64,000 bases of DNA from Saitoella complicata NRRL Y-17804. Lineage: Eukaryota; Ascomycota; Saitoellomycetes; Saitoellales; Saitoellaceae. The translations under genes and the position numbers were made by a program. The notes beneath the pieces were generated by a model. The model was not told the DNA's origin. It saw only the letters and a program-made list of their open reading frames with translations, and made no database searches. Shown here in pieces: positions 33,310 through 45,421 of the stretch (position 1 is the first letter of the stretch; the number at the start of each line of letters is the position of its first letter). Where the stretch lies: NCBI RefSeq assembly GCF_001661265.1, contig NW_017566993.1:248001-312000 (forward strand). The letters run 5' to 3'.

Positions 33310-34635
33310 ATGAACACCTATCCACGGAAGCTTCCTCTGGTTCCCGACACAGCTGCTACTCCATCCATTACAATCCCCGCCGACGACCCGACTACCGCAG
33401 ACCATCCAGACCACTACCTGCCCTCAGCACAACCTCCACAGCACCCTAATCTACTGCCAAATACCGCGCATATATCGCCTACTCGTCCACCGCTACAGGA
33501 CCCTATGAGCATACTCGGTACGTACACTGTTTCTTCTTGCATGTGAAAGTGTCGGTGCACTGCAGCTGCGTCGCATGGGGAAGAACCCTGAGCAGCTGTT
33601 TCGAGACATGGACATACTGACAGTTCTTCTTCTTCAGCGGCATCGCTCAGTATGTCGACGATGGCTTCGCAACCTCCGCCGACTTATCATAGTCATAGTC
33701 ATCCTCCTGCACCTCCTCCTTTTCCCCCGCCCTTTACGGGTCAGCTCTCCGGCAGTTCCCTCCTCAATGATTCGGAAGCCATGGCCTTTGCCAACTTTTT
33801 AGACAACATCGCCGGTAACGACATCTTTCTCTTCCAGCCGGTCTTGCCAGACAACCTACCGAGTTGGCAGCCAGACAAGCAAGGGTATGCCAACGAAACT
33901 ACGGTGCCAAATACCTCAACATGGAGTCAAAACTCGCATTTTGGCAACCAGGCAGTGCCTATGGATACAAATACAAGCCAGAATGGTTACAACGGGATGA
34001 ATGCCCCGGTACACGGCCCTCAGCAGTCGCCCATGCCCAATAACGTCCCGCAAACAAACTTTCCTCCACGGCTGGAAAGTCTGGCACCACTCACCGCCCT
34101 CGCCGACATGCGAACGCCATCCCAACTCAGGCGAGGCCGCCAAGAAGACTATCCACCCGCCAAAGCCGAATGCACGGATACGCGGCAGCAAGACAGTACG
34201 CCACCCAATTCAAACGGCTTCTCACCTCCGTCATCTACGACACCTACTGCACGAGCCATGAGTCGCTCCGCTTCTGCGTCCCACAATGGTTCCCTTCCAT
34301 ACATGCCCGTGGGCCGGTCCACACGCGGCAGGAAACCGACCCTTAATCGTGCGTTCAATAATGACGGCACGAAGGCCGACGCCTCGGGATCGACGGCAAT
34401 TATCAACGGCAGGCGTGAGAATCTTAGCGAGCATCAGAAAAGGTCGAATCATATCATGTCGGAGCAGAAGAGACGGGATCTTATCAGGCAGGGATTCACG
34501 GATTTGACGGAGTTGGTGCCGAGTTTGAGATTGGGCGGTGATTCGAAGAGTGTTATCCTGACCAGGACGGTTCAGTACGTGGAGGACCTACTGCTTGGGA
34601 ACGATAGGTTGAAGAAGTTGTTGGGTGAGGAGTGA
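33310..34635 (+). CDS. bHLH transcription factor, Ino4-like C-terminal domain
   Basis: Exons 33310-33517 and 33638-34635 give 401 aa. A Pro/Ser/Asn-rich N-terminus is followed, at about residue 330, by the bHLH: HQKRSNHIMSEQKRRDLIRQ, GFTDLTELVPSL, a short loop and SVILTRTVQYVEDLL. The basic-region pattern H-N-x-SE-x-KRR suits E-box binding. The intron is 120 nt, longer than most here; another splice pair (GTACAC to CTCAG just before ATGTCGACG) would also keep the frame, so the join is uncertain by a few residues. Target genes are unknown. Confidence 0.82.
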
Positions 34636-35176
34636 ATGTGGGTAATGCTGGCAGGAGTTTTTTGGTTTTCTGTTGTGTGCTTGTTCTTAAAGCCTTTGGG
34701 AGCGGCTGGGGCGCGAGTTCGGAGTTTCTATTACTTGCTTTCTTGGGTATCTGTTTACGCATGGCGGCGGTCCATGTCAGGCTGGGTTGACCAGTTTGAA
34801 GGCCGGGCCACCTTTATTCTTTCTACACAATTCTTGCTATTACCGACCTTGGGCCGAGGCAGTCGTATGACGAAGCTGGCCCAGGACCGCGGTTTTGAAT
34901 TGATCATGGTCTTTACTCCAGTCATTCCAGCACGGGCGGACCAACATTTAAGGGTCCCAGCACTTGGTCAATGGTGTTTGTACGGCGCGGACCCGCTTGG
35001 CCTTTCAAGAGAGCGCGCGCGGGCCGCTGCCACCACCGCGGCAGGTTTCCTTGGTGTTGTGCCGGTACGGTATAAAGGTCCACCGTACTGCCACGTATCA
35101 ACTTCAACGTAGCAGGACAGACAAAAACAACGACTCCCCGCCCTGAATGTCTGCCTCCATATAGCAACCACAGACA
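34636..35176. promoter_or_regulatory. Upstream region of HAC1
   Basis: 541 bp between the bHLH stop and the HAC1 start, same strand. It should hold the HAC1 promoter and 5' UTR. A TATAAAGG-like box is at about 35072-35079 (GGTATAAAGG). No convincing open frame. Confidence 0.45.
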
Positions 35177-36250
35177 ATGACTGATTCCGTCATCTCACAA
35201 GCATTGGACTTGCTCCCGACTGGGACCGTCTCGCCTGCTGTCTCTGCTGTTTCGGACGTTATTAATCCATCACAACTGGCTATGCCTCCGGCTTACCTGT
35301 CACCGGCTATGCTCCTCAGCACCACATTCAAGACAGAGGACGATCAAGACAATGAAGACGACGGCGACATGTCTGCATCACCTGCATCTAGCGACAATAC
35401 ACCATCAAGACCGTCACGTCCACCGCCAAGAAAGAAGGCCAAGACGGCGGAAGAAAAGGAGATTCGAGCACAAGAGCGTATCCTTCGCAACCGACAAGCT
35501 GCCCAAGCTTCACGTGAACGGAAACGCAAGCATATGGAAGAACTAGAAGTGACCAACGAGAAGTTGGAAGCGGAGAATGCCCGGTTACACAAGAGGGTGA
35601 AGGCCGCTGAGGAGGAAAGTGCGGAGCATAAGCGTCGTCTTGATGAGATGGCTGCCCAACTTGCTGCGATTCAATCGAGCCTCTCTGCTATCAATGCAGC
35701 CAGACCGATTACACCTACTACTCCCGGAAACCTCCTCGAGCAGGGAAACACCATCATCCCTGCCTTTCACCCATCACCCATCCGAGTCGATGTTCCTCTT
35801 GTCAGTAAAGCCGTCTCGACCGAGTCAACAGTAGCACATCCAGCACGGATGTCCTATCGCCAGCAGTGCCTGTTGACTATGTCGGAGCTTTACTGCCGAC
35901 AAGCGAGCACCTTCCTCATCTCCACCCTTCTCAACTATACGACTTTTCTTCTCTTCTTATGTCAGAACTCGCCCCTCCTTCGTACGATCATGACGGCTTC
36001 TTCTTCGACGCCCTTCTCGACTCAAACCATTGTTCATATCATCCGCCTGGCGACTCTGTCCTTGACTCTGCGTATGGCGCGGCGCTTACAGCCTGCGACG
36101 ACGCGACGTTCATCTGAGGCGACGTTGGTGAATGAGCTGGGTTTGGGACTTGGTGTGCGTCAGAATTGGCGGTTAGGATCCTCGAGGAACGGCGTGGGAC
36201 GTAAGGAATGGATCGGAAAGGAATACGAGTATGAGACGGACCCTCCATGA
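35177..36250 (+). CDS. HAC1: HAC1/HacA bZIP transcription factor of the unfolded protein response
   Basis: The bZIP is HAC1-type: RPPPRKKAKTAEEKEIRAQE, then RILRNRQAAQASRERKRKHM and a leucine-zipper heptad region (EELEVTNEKLEAENARLHKR). The unspliced frame runs from 35177 to 36250 (357 aa). Removing 32 nt (35864-35895) after residue 229 shifts translation into another frame ending at 36117 (302 aa), with an acidic and aromatic tail including LHPSQLYDFSSLLMSELAPP, DGFFFDALLDS and DSVLDSAYGAALTACDDA. That tail resembles HacA activation ends. Family knowledge says Ire1 cuts and tRNA ligase joins such an intron in ER stress; here it is inferred. Confidence 0.9.
   Translation: MTDSVISQALDLLPTGTVSPAVSAVSDVINPSQLAMPPAYLSPAMLLSTTFKTEDDQDNEDDGDMSASPASSDNTPSRPSRPPPRKKAKTAEEKEIRAQERILRNRQAAQASRERKRKHMEELEVTNEKLEAENARLHKRVKAAEEESAEHKRRLDEMAAQLAAIQSSLSAINAARPITPTTPGNLLEQGNTIIPAFHPSPIRVDVPLVSKAVSTESTVAHPARMSYRQQCLLTMSELYCRQASTFLISTLLNYTTFLLFLCQNSPLLRTIMTASSSTPFSTQTIVHIIRLATLSLTLRMARRLQPATTRRSSEATLVNELGLGLGVRQNWRLGSSRNGVGRKEWIGKEYEYETDPP
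35864..35895 (+). promoter_or_regulatory. Predicted Ire1-type unconventional intron in HAC1 mRNA
   Basis: Both ends match the CNG|CNGN cleavage pattern: CAG|CAGT at 35861-35867 and CTG|CCGA at 35893-35899. The 32-nt length (2 modulo 3) leads exactly into the acidic HacA-like tail frame. It lacks GT-AG ends. Flanking hairpins are weak by eye, and a CTG|TTGA start at 35873 (23 nt, same frame) is an alternative left edge. Confidence 0.65.
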
Positions 36251-36935
36251 GGTGGGATACGAGGCGAGGAATGGGATATGGGATTGGTTTCGAGGGAAAT
36301 CTGGGCTCGGTGTTTTTCTTGTTTCTTCTTCTACATAGCGTTATCTTCTCAAGAATTCTTGAGGGGGCGGAACTTCTGTCAGTTGTACCTCTTAAAGACA
36401 ACTGACAAGCAATTGAATACCATCATCTTCTTGCTCTAAACGATTGCACTTGCGATTTTCTCCGATCATACATCTCGTACACTGTGTTCCTTCGAGAGGA
36501 GCGGGGAGTGGCTGAGCGCGGGAGCCGCCCATGTCTCGGCCTCAGCTCGTCCCCTTTGTACGGCATGTCAAGCAGTGACGTCCCTTTGTGAGGATCAATG
36601 CGAAGAAGAAGAAGAATGAATGCTACGTCTATGTCTTTGCCGCTTGCCGTTTGACGCCCAGCAACGATGCTCCTCTTCAATCTCGTCTCTCGACACCGCC
36701 GCTGCGCATCCAGATACAAATACACCGGCTTGATTGCACGCACGGGCCTCCCTCCCGAGCCTCTGAGCAGGTCACCACTATCAAACGTCTGAGCCGCATC
36801 AAGGAGGCAACCGCAATCTATACCCACAGTCGTCTTTCTGTGTGACATCTGATACCGTCTAAGTCCCCGACACTCCCTACCTTCGTTCACAGCAGCCCGA
36901 CCTTCGTTTGTCCCGCATACTTACCATCATTTGCC
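36251..36935. other. Intergenic region, no gene seen
   Basis: 3' flank of HAC1 and promoter of the amylase gene. A near-palindrome (AGTTGTACCTCTTAAAGACAACT, about 36380-36402) could be a terminator-like hairpin. Open frames here lack recognisable content. Confidence 0.4.
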
Positions 36936-38727
36936 ATGAGATTCGCCATTCCAGCACTGCTTGCCAACATTCTGGCACCGTCTATTGCGTTGGCAGCTCA
37001 TGCGGCTCAATGGCGCGAGAAGCCGATTTATCAGGTTTGTACCCTGTTATCGGCGTGTGATGGTCTTTGCTAACAGTCGCTTTCACAGGTGATCACAGAT
37101 CGTTTTGCTCGAGAAGATAATGCGACGACCAGTGTCATCTGCGATTCTGGTACAGACATTTACTGTGGAGGATCGTGGCAGGGGATTATCAATCAGTTGG
37201 ACTACATCCAGGATATGGGATTTGGAGGTATCTGGATTTCACCAATTGTGAAGAATATCGAGAACTACACGCAGTATGGGTGGGCATATCACGGTAAGGC
37301 TACCATAATATCACGGACGTAGTGCATGGCTAACAGGCAACACAGGCTACTGGGTGCAAGATTATTACGCATTGAACCCTCACTTCGGTAATGAGAGCGA
37401 CCTCATCGCCCTCTCTGACGCCCTCCATGCCCGTGACATGTATCTCATGGTCGATATCATCGTGAACGACTATGCCCAAGCAGCGTTCTACCACAACTCT
37501 CCTGACAGTCGCAACATCGACTACTCCCAATTCCACCCCTTTAACAAGGAAGAGTACTTCCATCCGTGGTGTTGGGCGGACTTCTCAAACCAGACCAGTA
37601 CGGAAGACTGCTGGACGGGTGACATCAATGTTCCCTTGCCTGATCTGAATCAGTCAATTCCGTACGTGCATGATACCTTGTTGGAGTGGATTGCGGAGGT
37701 GGTTAGCAATTACTCCGTGGATGGTATCCGTCTTGATGCAGTGAAATCCGTGCCGATCGAGTTCTGGCATGACTTCAACAAATCATCTAACGTTTACAAC
37801 CTCGGTGAGAACTTCGATGGTGACGCGTCCTATGTCTGCAACTATCAGAACAAGTCGATGGATGGCTTGCTCAACTATCCGATGTACGGTACTGTCCTCA
37901 CGGCATTCTCAGCAACCAATGGCAGTTTCGAGAGCCTGAATGCAATGATCGCGACAATGCAGGAAGAATGCGTGGATCCGACTACTATGGGCAACTTCTT
38001 GGAGAACCAGGATACGCCCAGGTTTTGCTCTTTCACCAATGACCGCAGTCTTTACTTGAATGCGTTGACCTGGAACTTCTTGTCCGACGGAATTCCCATT
38101 CTTTACTACGGTCAAGAACACTATTTCAACGGCACCGCTGATCCCTACAACCGTGAAGGCTTCTTCTCGACTGGTTACAACAGATCATCAGAGGCATACG
38201 CCCAAATCCGCTCGCTCAACCTTTTCCGCCAGAAAGCAACGGCTGACGACGCGACTTTCCTCGAGACCTACGGTTCAGCTCAGGCTGTCAATGGTGACAG
38301 AAGCATGGGATACGTCAAGGGCGATGTTGTTATTCTGTTCAACAACTACGGCGAGGATGCTACTGATATCCCATCATCGGCTGTCAGCTTGAAGACGTCC
38401 TGGAGCAATGGTGACAGTGTCACGGAGATCTTGACGGGGACGACATATACCGTTGGTGCGAGTGGCGCTTTGAGTGTGAAGTATCCCTCCAACGGATGGC
38501 CGCAGGTTTTCTACCCTACGTCACAGCTCGGATCAGACAACTTTGTACCTACGATTCAAAAGACGCCAAAACTGATTCAAACGGCAACGTCCACCAGTAC
38601 GGGGTCTTCGGCGACCGGTGGAAGTGGATCTAGTAGCGGAGCTGTTGCGGTCGGAAAGATGGGCGTTGAAGCAGGGCTTTATGCCGCGATCATGGCAGCG
38701 GTGTTTGGAGGTATCTTGGTACTCTAG
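36936..38727 (+). CDS. GPI-anchored alpha-amylase-family protein (GH13)
   Basis: Exons 36936-37034, 37089-37293 and 37346-38727 give 561 aa. A signal peptide (MRFAIPALLANILAPSIALA) starts the protein. GH13 landmarks are FGGIWISPIVKNIE, region II DGIRLDAVKS (Asp232), region III GENFDGD (Glu256) and region IV ENQDTPRF (Asp324), so the catalytic triad is intact. Region I reads DIIVNDYA and region IV has Gln323, where ordinary amylases have His in both. A Ser/Gly-rich stretch and a hydrophobic C-terminus (AAIMAAVFGGILVL) form a GPI signal. Such wall-bound enzymes often act as glucanotransferases in alpha-glucan metabolism; this is inferred. Confidence 0.93.
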
Positions 38728-39099
38728 TGATATGACGGGACGTCGTTCGATATTCACACATTTAGCATATGCATTTAAACGAATTGATCACGAGAGGCTA
38801 TCCTGTAAATTGCCCGGGAACGTGTAGGTAGCCCGCGGACGATGCTGCAGCTTCCCGTATATGCGCCGCGCGATCGAGCCTCGTCCAAGACACCAAAAGC
38901 GCCCGGGTAGCAACAATCACGATAAAAACCAGCGGCAGACGGGAAGTGAGAGTCGTCCGTTGACCCAGCTGTCTAGGCGATTCCCAACAAAGAGATCAAA
39001 AGGCCTTTGTGCTGCTCCTGCTCGGAACACGGACATTCAGCGAGCGGCGCATTTACCTGGTATCGGCTCCTTTGATCTTGCGACGACAGTTTCCTCAAA
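38728..39099. other. Intergenic region, no gene seen
   Basis: 3' flank of the amylase-like gene and promoter of the Zn2Cys6 factor on the same strand. No open frame or RNA signal recognised. Confidence 0.45.
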
Positions 39100-41069
39100 A
39101 TGAACGCTCAACAATACAGTAGCGGTGGGTCTGGACAAACCGGCTATCCGCAGGCGAGCTCTGTTACCCGCGGAACCAACTCCCCAGTGGAAGGCACGCA
39201 TTCGCCATCACCCAGCGTACCGACGGCAAGCTCAGCCTGCATCGCATGTCGTCGCAGGAAAGTAAAATGTATACTGGCGCCAAACCAGTCGATCTGTGTA
39301 ACATGTACAGAGACAGGCTCTGAATGTACATTCGCAGAAGGGAAGAAGAGAGGGCCGCAGAAGGGATATTTCGATGTCATCTCAAAGAGGCTCGGGCGCA
39401 TGGAAGAGTTGCTGGCCAAAGTTGTTGGCGGTGGTGAGATCGCACCGGGAATGCAGGCACTCCTGGACGCGGTGGAAGAAAATGAAGAGAATAACGGGGC
39501 GGAAACCGACGAAGAGGGTGATGAAATTGAGGAATCACCATTACCGGACGTATGGAAGATTGAAGTAGAAGATGGATCTGATGGGCTAAGTGCCGCAGTG
39601 ACGTGGAGAAGCTGGAGAGATCATCCTCGTCTTGGCGCCATGGAGAGACTCACAAATGACACATGGATGGACCGGAGTGTGGATACGGCAAAGACGCGGC
39701 GGCACGAGGAGCTTTATGTTCACCCTCAGCTGGCCAATGATCTGATCGAAACGTAGGTTGTAAGACTGTTTGCACGGTACATGCTGACATAGGTTTCAGA
39801 TACTTTGAACGTTATAATGCTGCACTGCCACTACTCAGCAAGTCGACATTTATGAATGCGCACCGCAATCCGCAGTACGAACCCATACCGCCATGGCTAT
39901 ATGCGGCAATATTCCAGGCAGCGCGGACTGTTCACTCATTATCCGACCCAGACCGCAGTCGCATCCGACGAGCCGTTGCCGAGATTCCGTATGAGCCGCG
40001 GTTGAGCTGTGTACAAGCATTCGTGCTCACCGCAGAATTCTCCGTGCCAAACGACAATAACGTTGCACGAGACTTGGCACTGATGGCGGCTATTAGGTTA
40101 GCAGTGGATATGGGTATTCATCGCCGACTGCCTGAAGCGGACCCACTATCGAAGGGCGTGTGGATTGCGAGTTGCCTCACATGGACTCGCATCTTCACCC
40201 TCGAGATTTGGTGTTGTGCACGGACCGGAGCGCCTTCAATGCTTCCCGCCGACTTTGAGATGGACCTACCAGAGCTGCCAAAGAGCAGCAATTACGCATT
40301 CTTGTCTGCACTCATGCATGTGTCGAAGATGCTGTCGCGTGTGTTGCGTGTGTTGTATTACCCTGGACAGCAACGTCGATTTGGACCGCGTGAAGCTGCA
40401 CAACTACGACGCGTGCGAAGAAAGTTGGATGACTGGTATCAGAATCTTCCTTCGCATCTTCTTCCTGAGGAGGATAGTCCAGCGGAAGCATCATGGAAAG
40501 CAGATGTTCTTTTGGTTGCATGTCACAGTGTGATCATCTGGATGCACAGACCTTTTGGCTTCTTGCCAGCACTTAACCGCTCCAGATCAATCATCGAAGG
40601 AGCCATCGGGAGATGTACATCCAACCCGTATGTCCCTACCGCCGGTATAGTACAGCACATTCTCCGTGCTGGAGCGGAGGCTGCTCTGGGTGCCACCGGT
40701 CGGAGTGACAATGGAAAGCTTGAGAGCTTCTTGGGGGTAAACCCGGCTCATGTGCCAGTTGTCGCAAATACCAGTGTCAATGTGGGTCCCACGGAGTACT
40801 ACATGCCTTCCAACGGTCGGGAATATACACCGAGTGTACTAACAAGCACGGAGAGCTCATGGGGAGGACCAGTCAGTACTGCCGGCAGTGACAAGCATCC
40901 CGCAGCGAGCTTTGGAAGTGAATATCATAATGGGTGGCGACGCGGTTGGCAGCCTTCTCCGTACCAGGAGCAGGCTGCAGTGAACGGCCCCAGAACACCG
41001 GTGAGCCAGTTGGAGGGGAGGGCATATGGCGGCCCACAAGCACCATATTCACCTTATAGGCATGAATAG
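39100..41069 (+). CDS. Zn2Cys6 fungal transcription factor
   Basis: Exons 39100-39752 and 39800-41069 give 640 aa. The binuclear zinc cluster is at residues 48-77 (CIACRRRKVKC, then CVTCTETGSEC; spacing C-x2-C-x6-C-x8-C-x2-C-x6-C), followed by a KKRGPQKGYFDVISKRLGRM linker and short coiled coil typical of the KRG subgroup. An acidic stretch precedes the fungal_trans middle homology region (YFERYNAALPLLSKSTF, AAIRLAVDMGIHRRLPEAD). The gene follows the GPI-anchored amylase in tandem. Regulation of carbohydrate genes is possible but unproven. Confidence 0.92.
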
Positions 41070-41181
41070 CCGATGGAGTCGATGTTGCTAAAACAATTCT
41101 CACATATCATAGAACTAGCCGAGACAAATTTCCTAATCGTTGCTCTATGCATTCGGTGATGCGCTTTCTTGCGAATGCCCA

Positions 41182-42183
41182 TTAATAACACCGTTGCTCG
41201 CCGTCTAGCATGCCTCTACCCATATACCACCCACCATCTGTCAGTGTTCTCTCGACCGTCGTCCAATATTTCCCTTTGGTAACTTCGTCTTTAGGATCAA
41301 GGTCGATGATCCTTACCATTCCTCTACGAATGTCAACAAATAGCGTGCAATCTCTGAGTGTCATGGCCAGTGGGAGGTCTTCGTTGCCTTCCACTGCAAT
41401 GCTTGCTCCTTCCTGACGGAATGGTCCAGTTCGATCGTAACGGGCCTGAGCTTCTCTCAGGTTCACCAAAACGGGCGACGCAGTCAATATCCGCACGAAC
41501 TGTGAGATCAAAGATTCCTGTGACAGTCCCGAGCCCTCAAGGATCGCTTTCGCTGCACGCGTAACCCTTCCTGTTTCACCCGAGCCCAGATCCAAGGGAC
41601 AAAAGTGACCTACCTTCGTCTTGCCCTTACTTCGACGAAGCGCACATGTCCGGCAAGCAACCCAATTATCGGGCGCTGTGGGAGATTGACATAACCACTT
41701 TGGCTGGACCCAAGAACGTTAATCGGGGTAGGTTCGTCGTAGACAAGCAACTCACCTTGAACTGTACCACATCTTGGTCTCTAAGATCCTCCATAAGCAA
41801 TGCCCACCCGTCCTCCAGACTTATCCTTCTGTCATCCTTCCTGGTTCTCTTGACAACCTTCAACATGTCATTCAGTTCCACAATAACATTTCTGTCGGTA
41901 GGTATCAGTTCACCCACCACAACGTGAGCAGCTCCCAACAGGGGAACTATCTCCCTCACGATATACGAGTGGGCATCCTTAATACCGACGGCTGTGCCAC
42001 TTTTGCGAAACCTCAATATCTTGCCGTCCTGAGATTAATGTCAATATGCGTGCATTCATGACATGATTGGATGCCAAAGCTCACAAAGTTGGAGTTAGAT
42101 GCTCCTGTGTAAACAAAAATGAGGTTGGCATTGCCCTCCGTCAAATAGGCCCAGTCATGACACTGAATGCGTAGTGCATTCAT
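41182..42183 (-). CDS. IPK1: Inositol-pentakisphosphate 2-kinase
   Basis: Exons 42183-42085, 42028-41756 and 41703-41182 give 297 aa. Splicing restores the glycine-rich start WAYLTEGNANLIFVYTG, the lysine motif DGKILRFRKSG and QFKPKWLCQSPTAPDNWVAC, then CRTCALRRSKGKTK, a pattern of fungal Ipk1. The C-terminus has FCPLDLGSG and LFVDIRRG with the DLDPK end. The enzyme makes phytate (IP6) from IP5 in the nucleus, feeding mRNA export through Gle1/Dbp5 and pyrophosphate signalling. The 56- and 52-nt introns carry normal GT-AG ends. Confidence 0.9.
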
Positions 42184-42698
42184 CTCGAGAGCACTCTCGT
42201 TGCCTTTGCTGGAACGATGTCGCAGTGATGTAAGGTTAAAGTGAAGCTAAGGTTTGTGACTTGAGAACTGCGCAAGGGTGGTCTTCGCCTATCGTGACAT
42301 CTTGTCTTACAGCTTGGAGTTTAGGTACAGGTGGTTCGTCACCCCTGTACGTTACGAGGGATGTTGTTACGTCCAATGGCAGTTCTCAGGTGTTCAATAC
42401 TACAGGTGTCGCACCCGCAAAAGAAAGTCGTGAACACATTAATTGTCCAACGTAAAGTATTAGAATAGGAAACGACCCTTGTCGATCAAACCTAGCTGAA
42501 AGCCACAATGAATCCCAATCCCCCTGCTCAAAAATAACGTAAAAGGTATGTGACGTCCCCGTAGGCTCTGTAAACTTGAACCTGACACCGTAGCGATAGG
42601 ACTGCATGTAGCAGTCCAGAAACCAGACGCATTCTCCTCCCCTCCACAGCTGACTTCATCGCCAGCCTGATTACACCACCCTGCACACCCAAAACATC
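42184..42698. other. Intergenic region, no supported gene
   Basis: Between IPK1 start and the SEC4 stop codon (both minus strand). A short frame near 42386-42607 (minus) reads YGVRFKFTEPTGTSHTF but has no partner exon or known family, so it was not called. Confidence 0.4.
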
Positions 42699-43425
<727 letters not shown>

Positions 43426-43694
43426 GTCGGATGTATGCGGTTCGTGAAAACAATATAAACAGGGCGGATTCGGTCAGTCTTAGGATCTTGTATTCAAGGT
43501 TTTCGTAGATGGCTGGTTCTTCCCTGAGAGGTCAACGCATCTGACGTCGCCCGCGCAGGGGCTGCAGAGTTGGAGCACCCAACTGTAGGTTTGTACGTAT
43601 ATATCGGTGGTCATGTAGAAAGCAGGTTGAACGAAAAGGTATACACGGTATCATTGACTCGAGCTATCCTACAAAACATGCCCAAACGACTTAC

Positions 43695-45421
43695 TCAGAA
43701 CGACTGCTCCCTCTCCCTGGCCGCCTCCGTGAAACCCTTCTTGTCGTAGGCGAGCTGATCGGAACCAACCTCCATTTCAATCGCACCCCTTTCAAGCGCC
43801 TTACCCTCAATATAGGCCTCAGAACCGACTTCACTCCATTCAGAAGGCCACTGGCCGGGACTCGGCCAAATTTTGCAAAGGGCAGCGTATGTGCAAGATG
43901 CCACGATGAACCCGGTGAAAAAGTTCAAGCGGTAGATGTACACAGCACCCATGGGAACATCAGAGCCGACAGCATTGGCAAAGCCGATAACATTGATGAG
44001 GATACCGGCGATGTATGCTACATACGCCTTCAGCCCAATGCCGCATGTGTACCAGTAGGAATCATTCTTGTTCGCACTGTAGAGATCCTCAACCTTCAAG
44101 TATCCCTTGCGCACCCAGTAATAGTCACCGAGAATGACACCAGCGATAGATGACAAGAACACCGAGTATGCTGACAAGTATGTGGTAAAGTTGTTGCTGC
44201 TGCTGAGCAAGTTCCATGGACACATACAGATTCCCACGACAGCCGCGACGTAACCTCCGCGACGGATGTTGATCAAACGAGGGCAAAGGGCAGTAAGGTC
44301 ACTACCAGCAGAGACAGAGTTTGCTGCAATATTCGTACCGAGCTGCGCAAGTGCCAATGCGAAGGCGATGAAAAAGACACCAGCACGGGTGCCTGAGGTG
44401 GGAGCGTCGTCCAAATACAACTTCAAAAGGTCGGTAGGGTTCCAGATAGCCTCGCCATAGATCACAGTCGAACTGGAACTGACAATGACCCCGATGAACG
44501 AAGTAATCGCGAACGCAACAGGAATTGTAACAAGCTGCGACCAAAGCGCATCCCTGGGCTTCTTGGCGAAACGGGTGAAATCAGGGTCGTTAACGATCAG
44601 CGTAGCAAAGTTGGCGATGCAGTTCATGATGGCAGAGACAATCGCCCATCCCTTTTCCGAGCCTGATAGCGTGCCACCTTGCTTGACGATTGGTCCAATT
44701 CCATGCGCCTTAATGATACTCCAAATGAAGAACGCAACACCAGCGGTGGGCACAATGAACGCCTTGACAGTAAAGAGATGTTTGATCTGATGAACAGGAA
44801 ACCAAATGAATGGCAACTGGAATAGCCAGAATAAGAAGAAGCAGACGAAATCGCGAGTGTTGGTTCCAGAAGATGTAGGTAAGCTGTTGGGCATCGTCTC
44901 GGCAGACGGCCAAATCGAGCGAAGCATGAGGAGCACGCACTCCCCTCCGATCCACGACTGTACTCCATACCAAATCGCTGCCATCACACCACGGTTCAAC
45001 ACGGGCCACAACGATCCCCAAATCCCAAAACTCGCACGAGCAGCGGGAGGGAAGCTGACGTGATAGGTGGCACCAATCCTACCGCTGGCACAGACGAAAC
45101 AAGCCGTGATCAGGTATCCGACCCACACACAGATCCAGGCTTCCCACCAAGACAAACCGCCGACGACGGAGGACGAGATGATCATCCAAGTGTTGATATT
45201 AAACGCTAGACTCTCGAGTCAACGATTGATCAGGGGGGCATATACGAGGATTGCTTACCGTCACTGACCCAGAAACCAACATAGTTCCACGCACCCCACG
45301 TACGGCGCGCAGGCTCGACCGGTTTCAGATCGTAATTGTTCAACATCGCCTCGGAATGGTTCTTGTACTCGGGCTCCCCCGGCTCACGGCTAACAAGGAT
45401 CCAATCCATAAGGCGACCCAT
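43695..45421 (-). CDS. NCS1-family nucleobase permease (uracil/allantoin type)
   Basis: Exons 45421-45259 and 45205-43695 give 557 aa. The N-terminus has NNYDLKPVEPARRTWGAWNY, the NCS1 signature, then FNINTWMIISSS, WEAWICVWVGYL and ASFGIWGSLWPVLNR. About twelve membrane segments follow, including FATLIVNDPDFTRFAKKPRD, typical of Fur4/Dal4/Fui1-like transporters. The tail is charged and cytosolic. Substrate among uracil, uridine, allantoin and thiamine cannot be fixed from sequence alone. Cytosine deaminase elsewhere in the window could use salvaged pyrimidines. Confidence 0.93.

Noticed and set aside
35873-35895. A 23-nt HAC1 intron (CTG|TTGA left site)
   Set aside because: It gives the same frame, but the left site fits the CNG|CNGN pattern less well than CAG|CAGT, so it is kept only as an alternative.
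36423-36890. 155-codon minus-strand open frame between HAC1 and the amylase
   Set aside because: Arg-rich, no recognisable domain, and it overlaps the expected promoter of the amylase gene.
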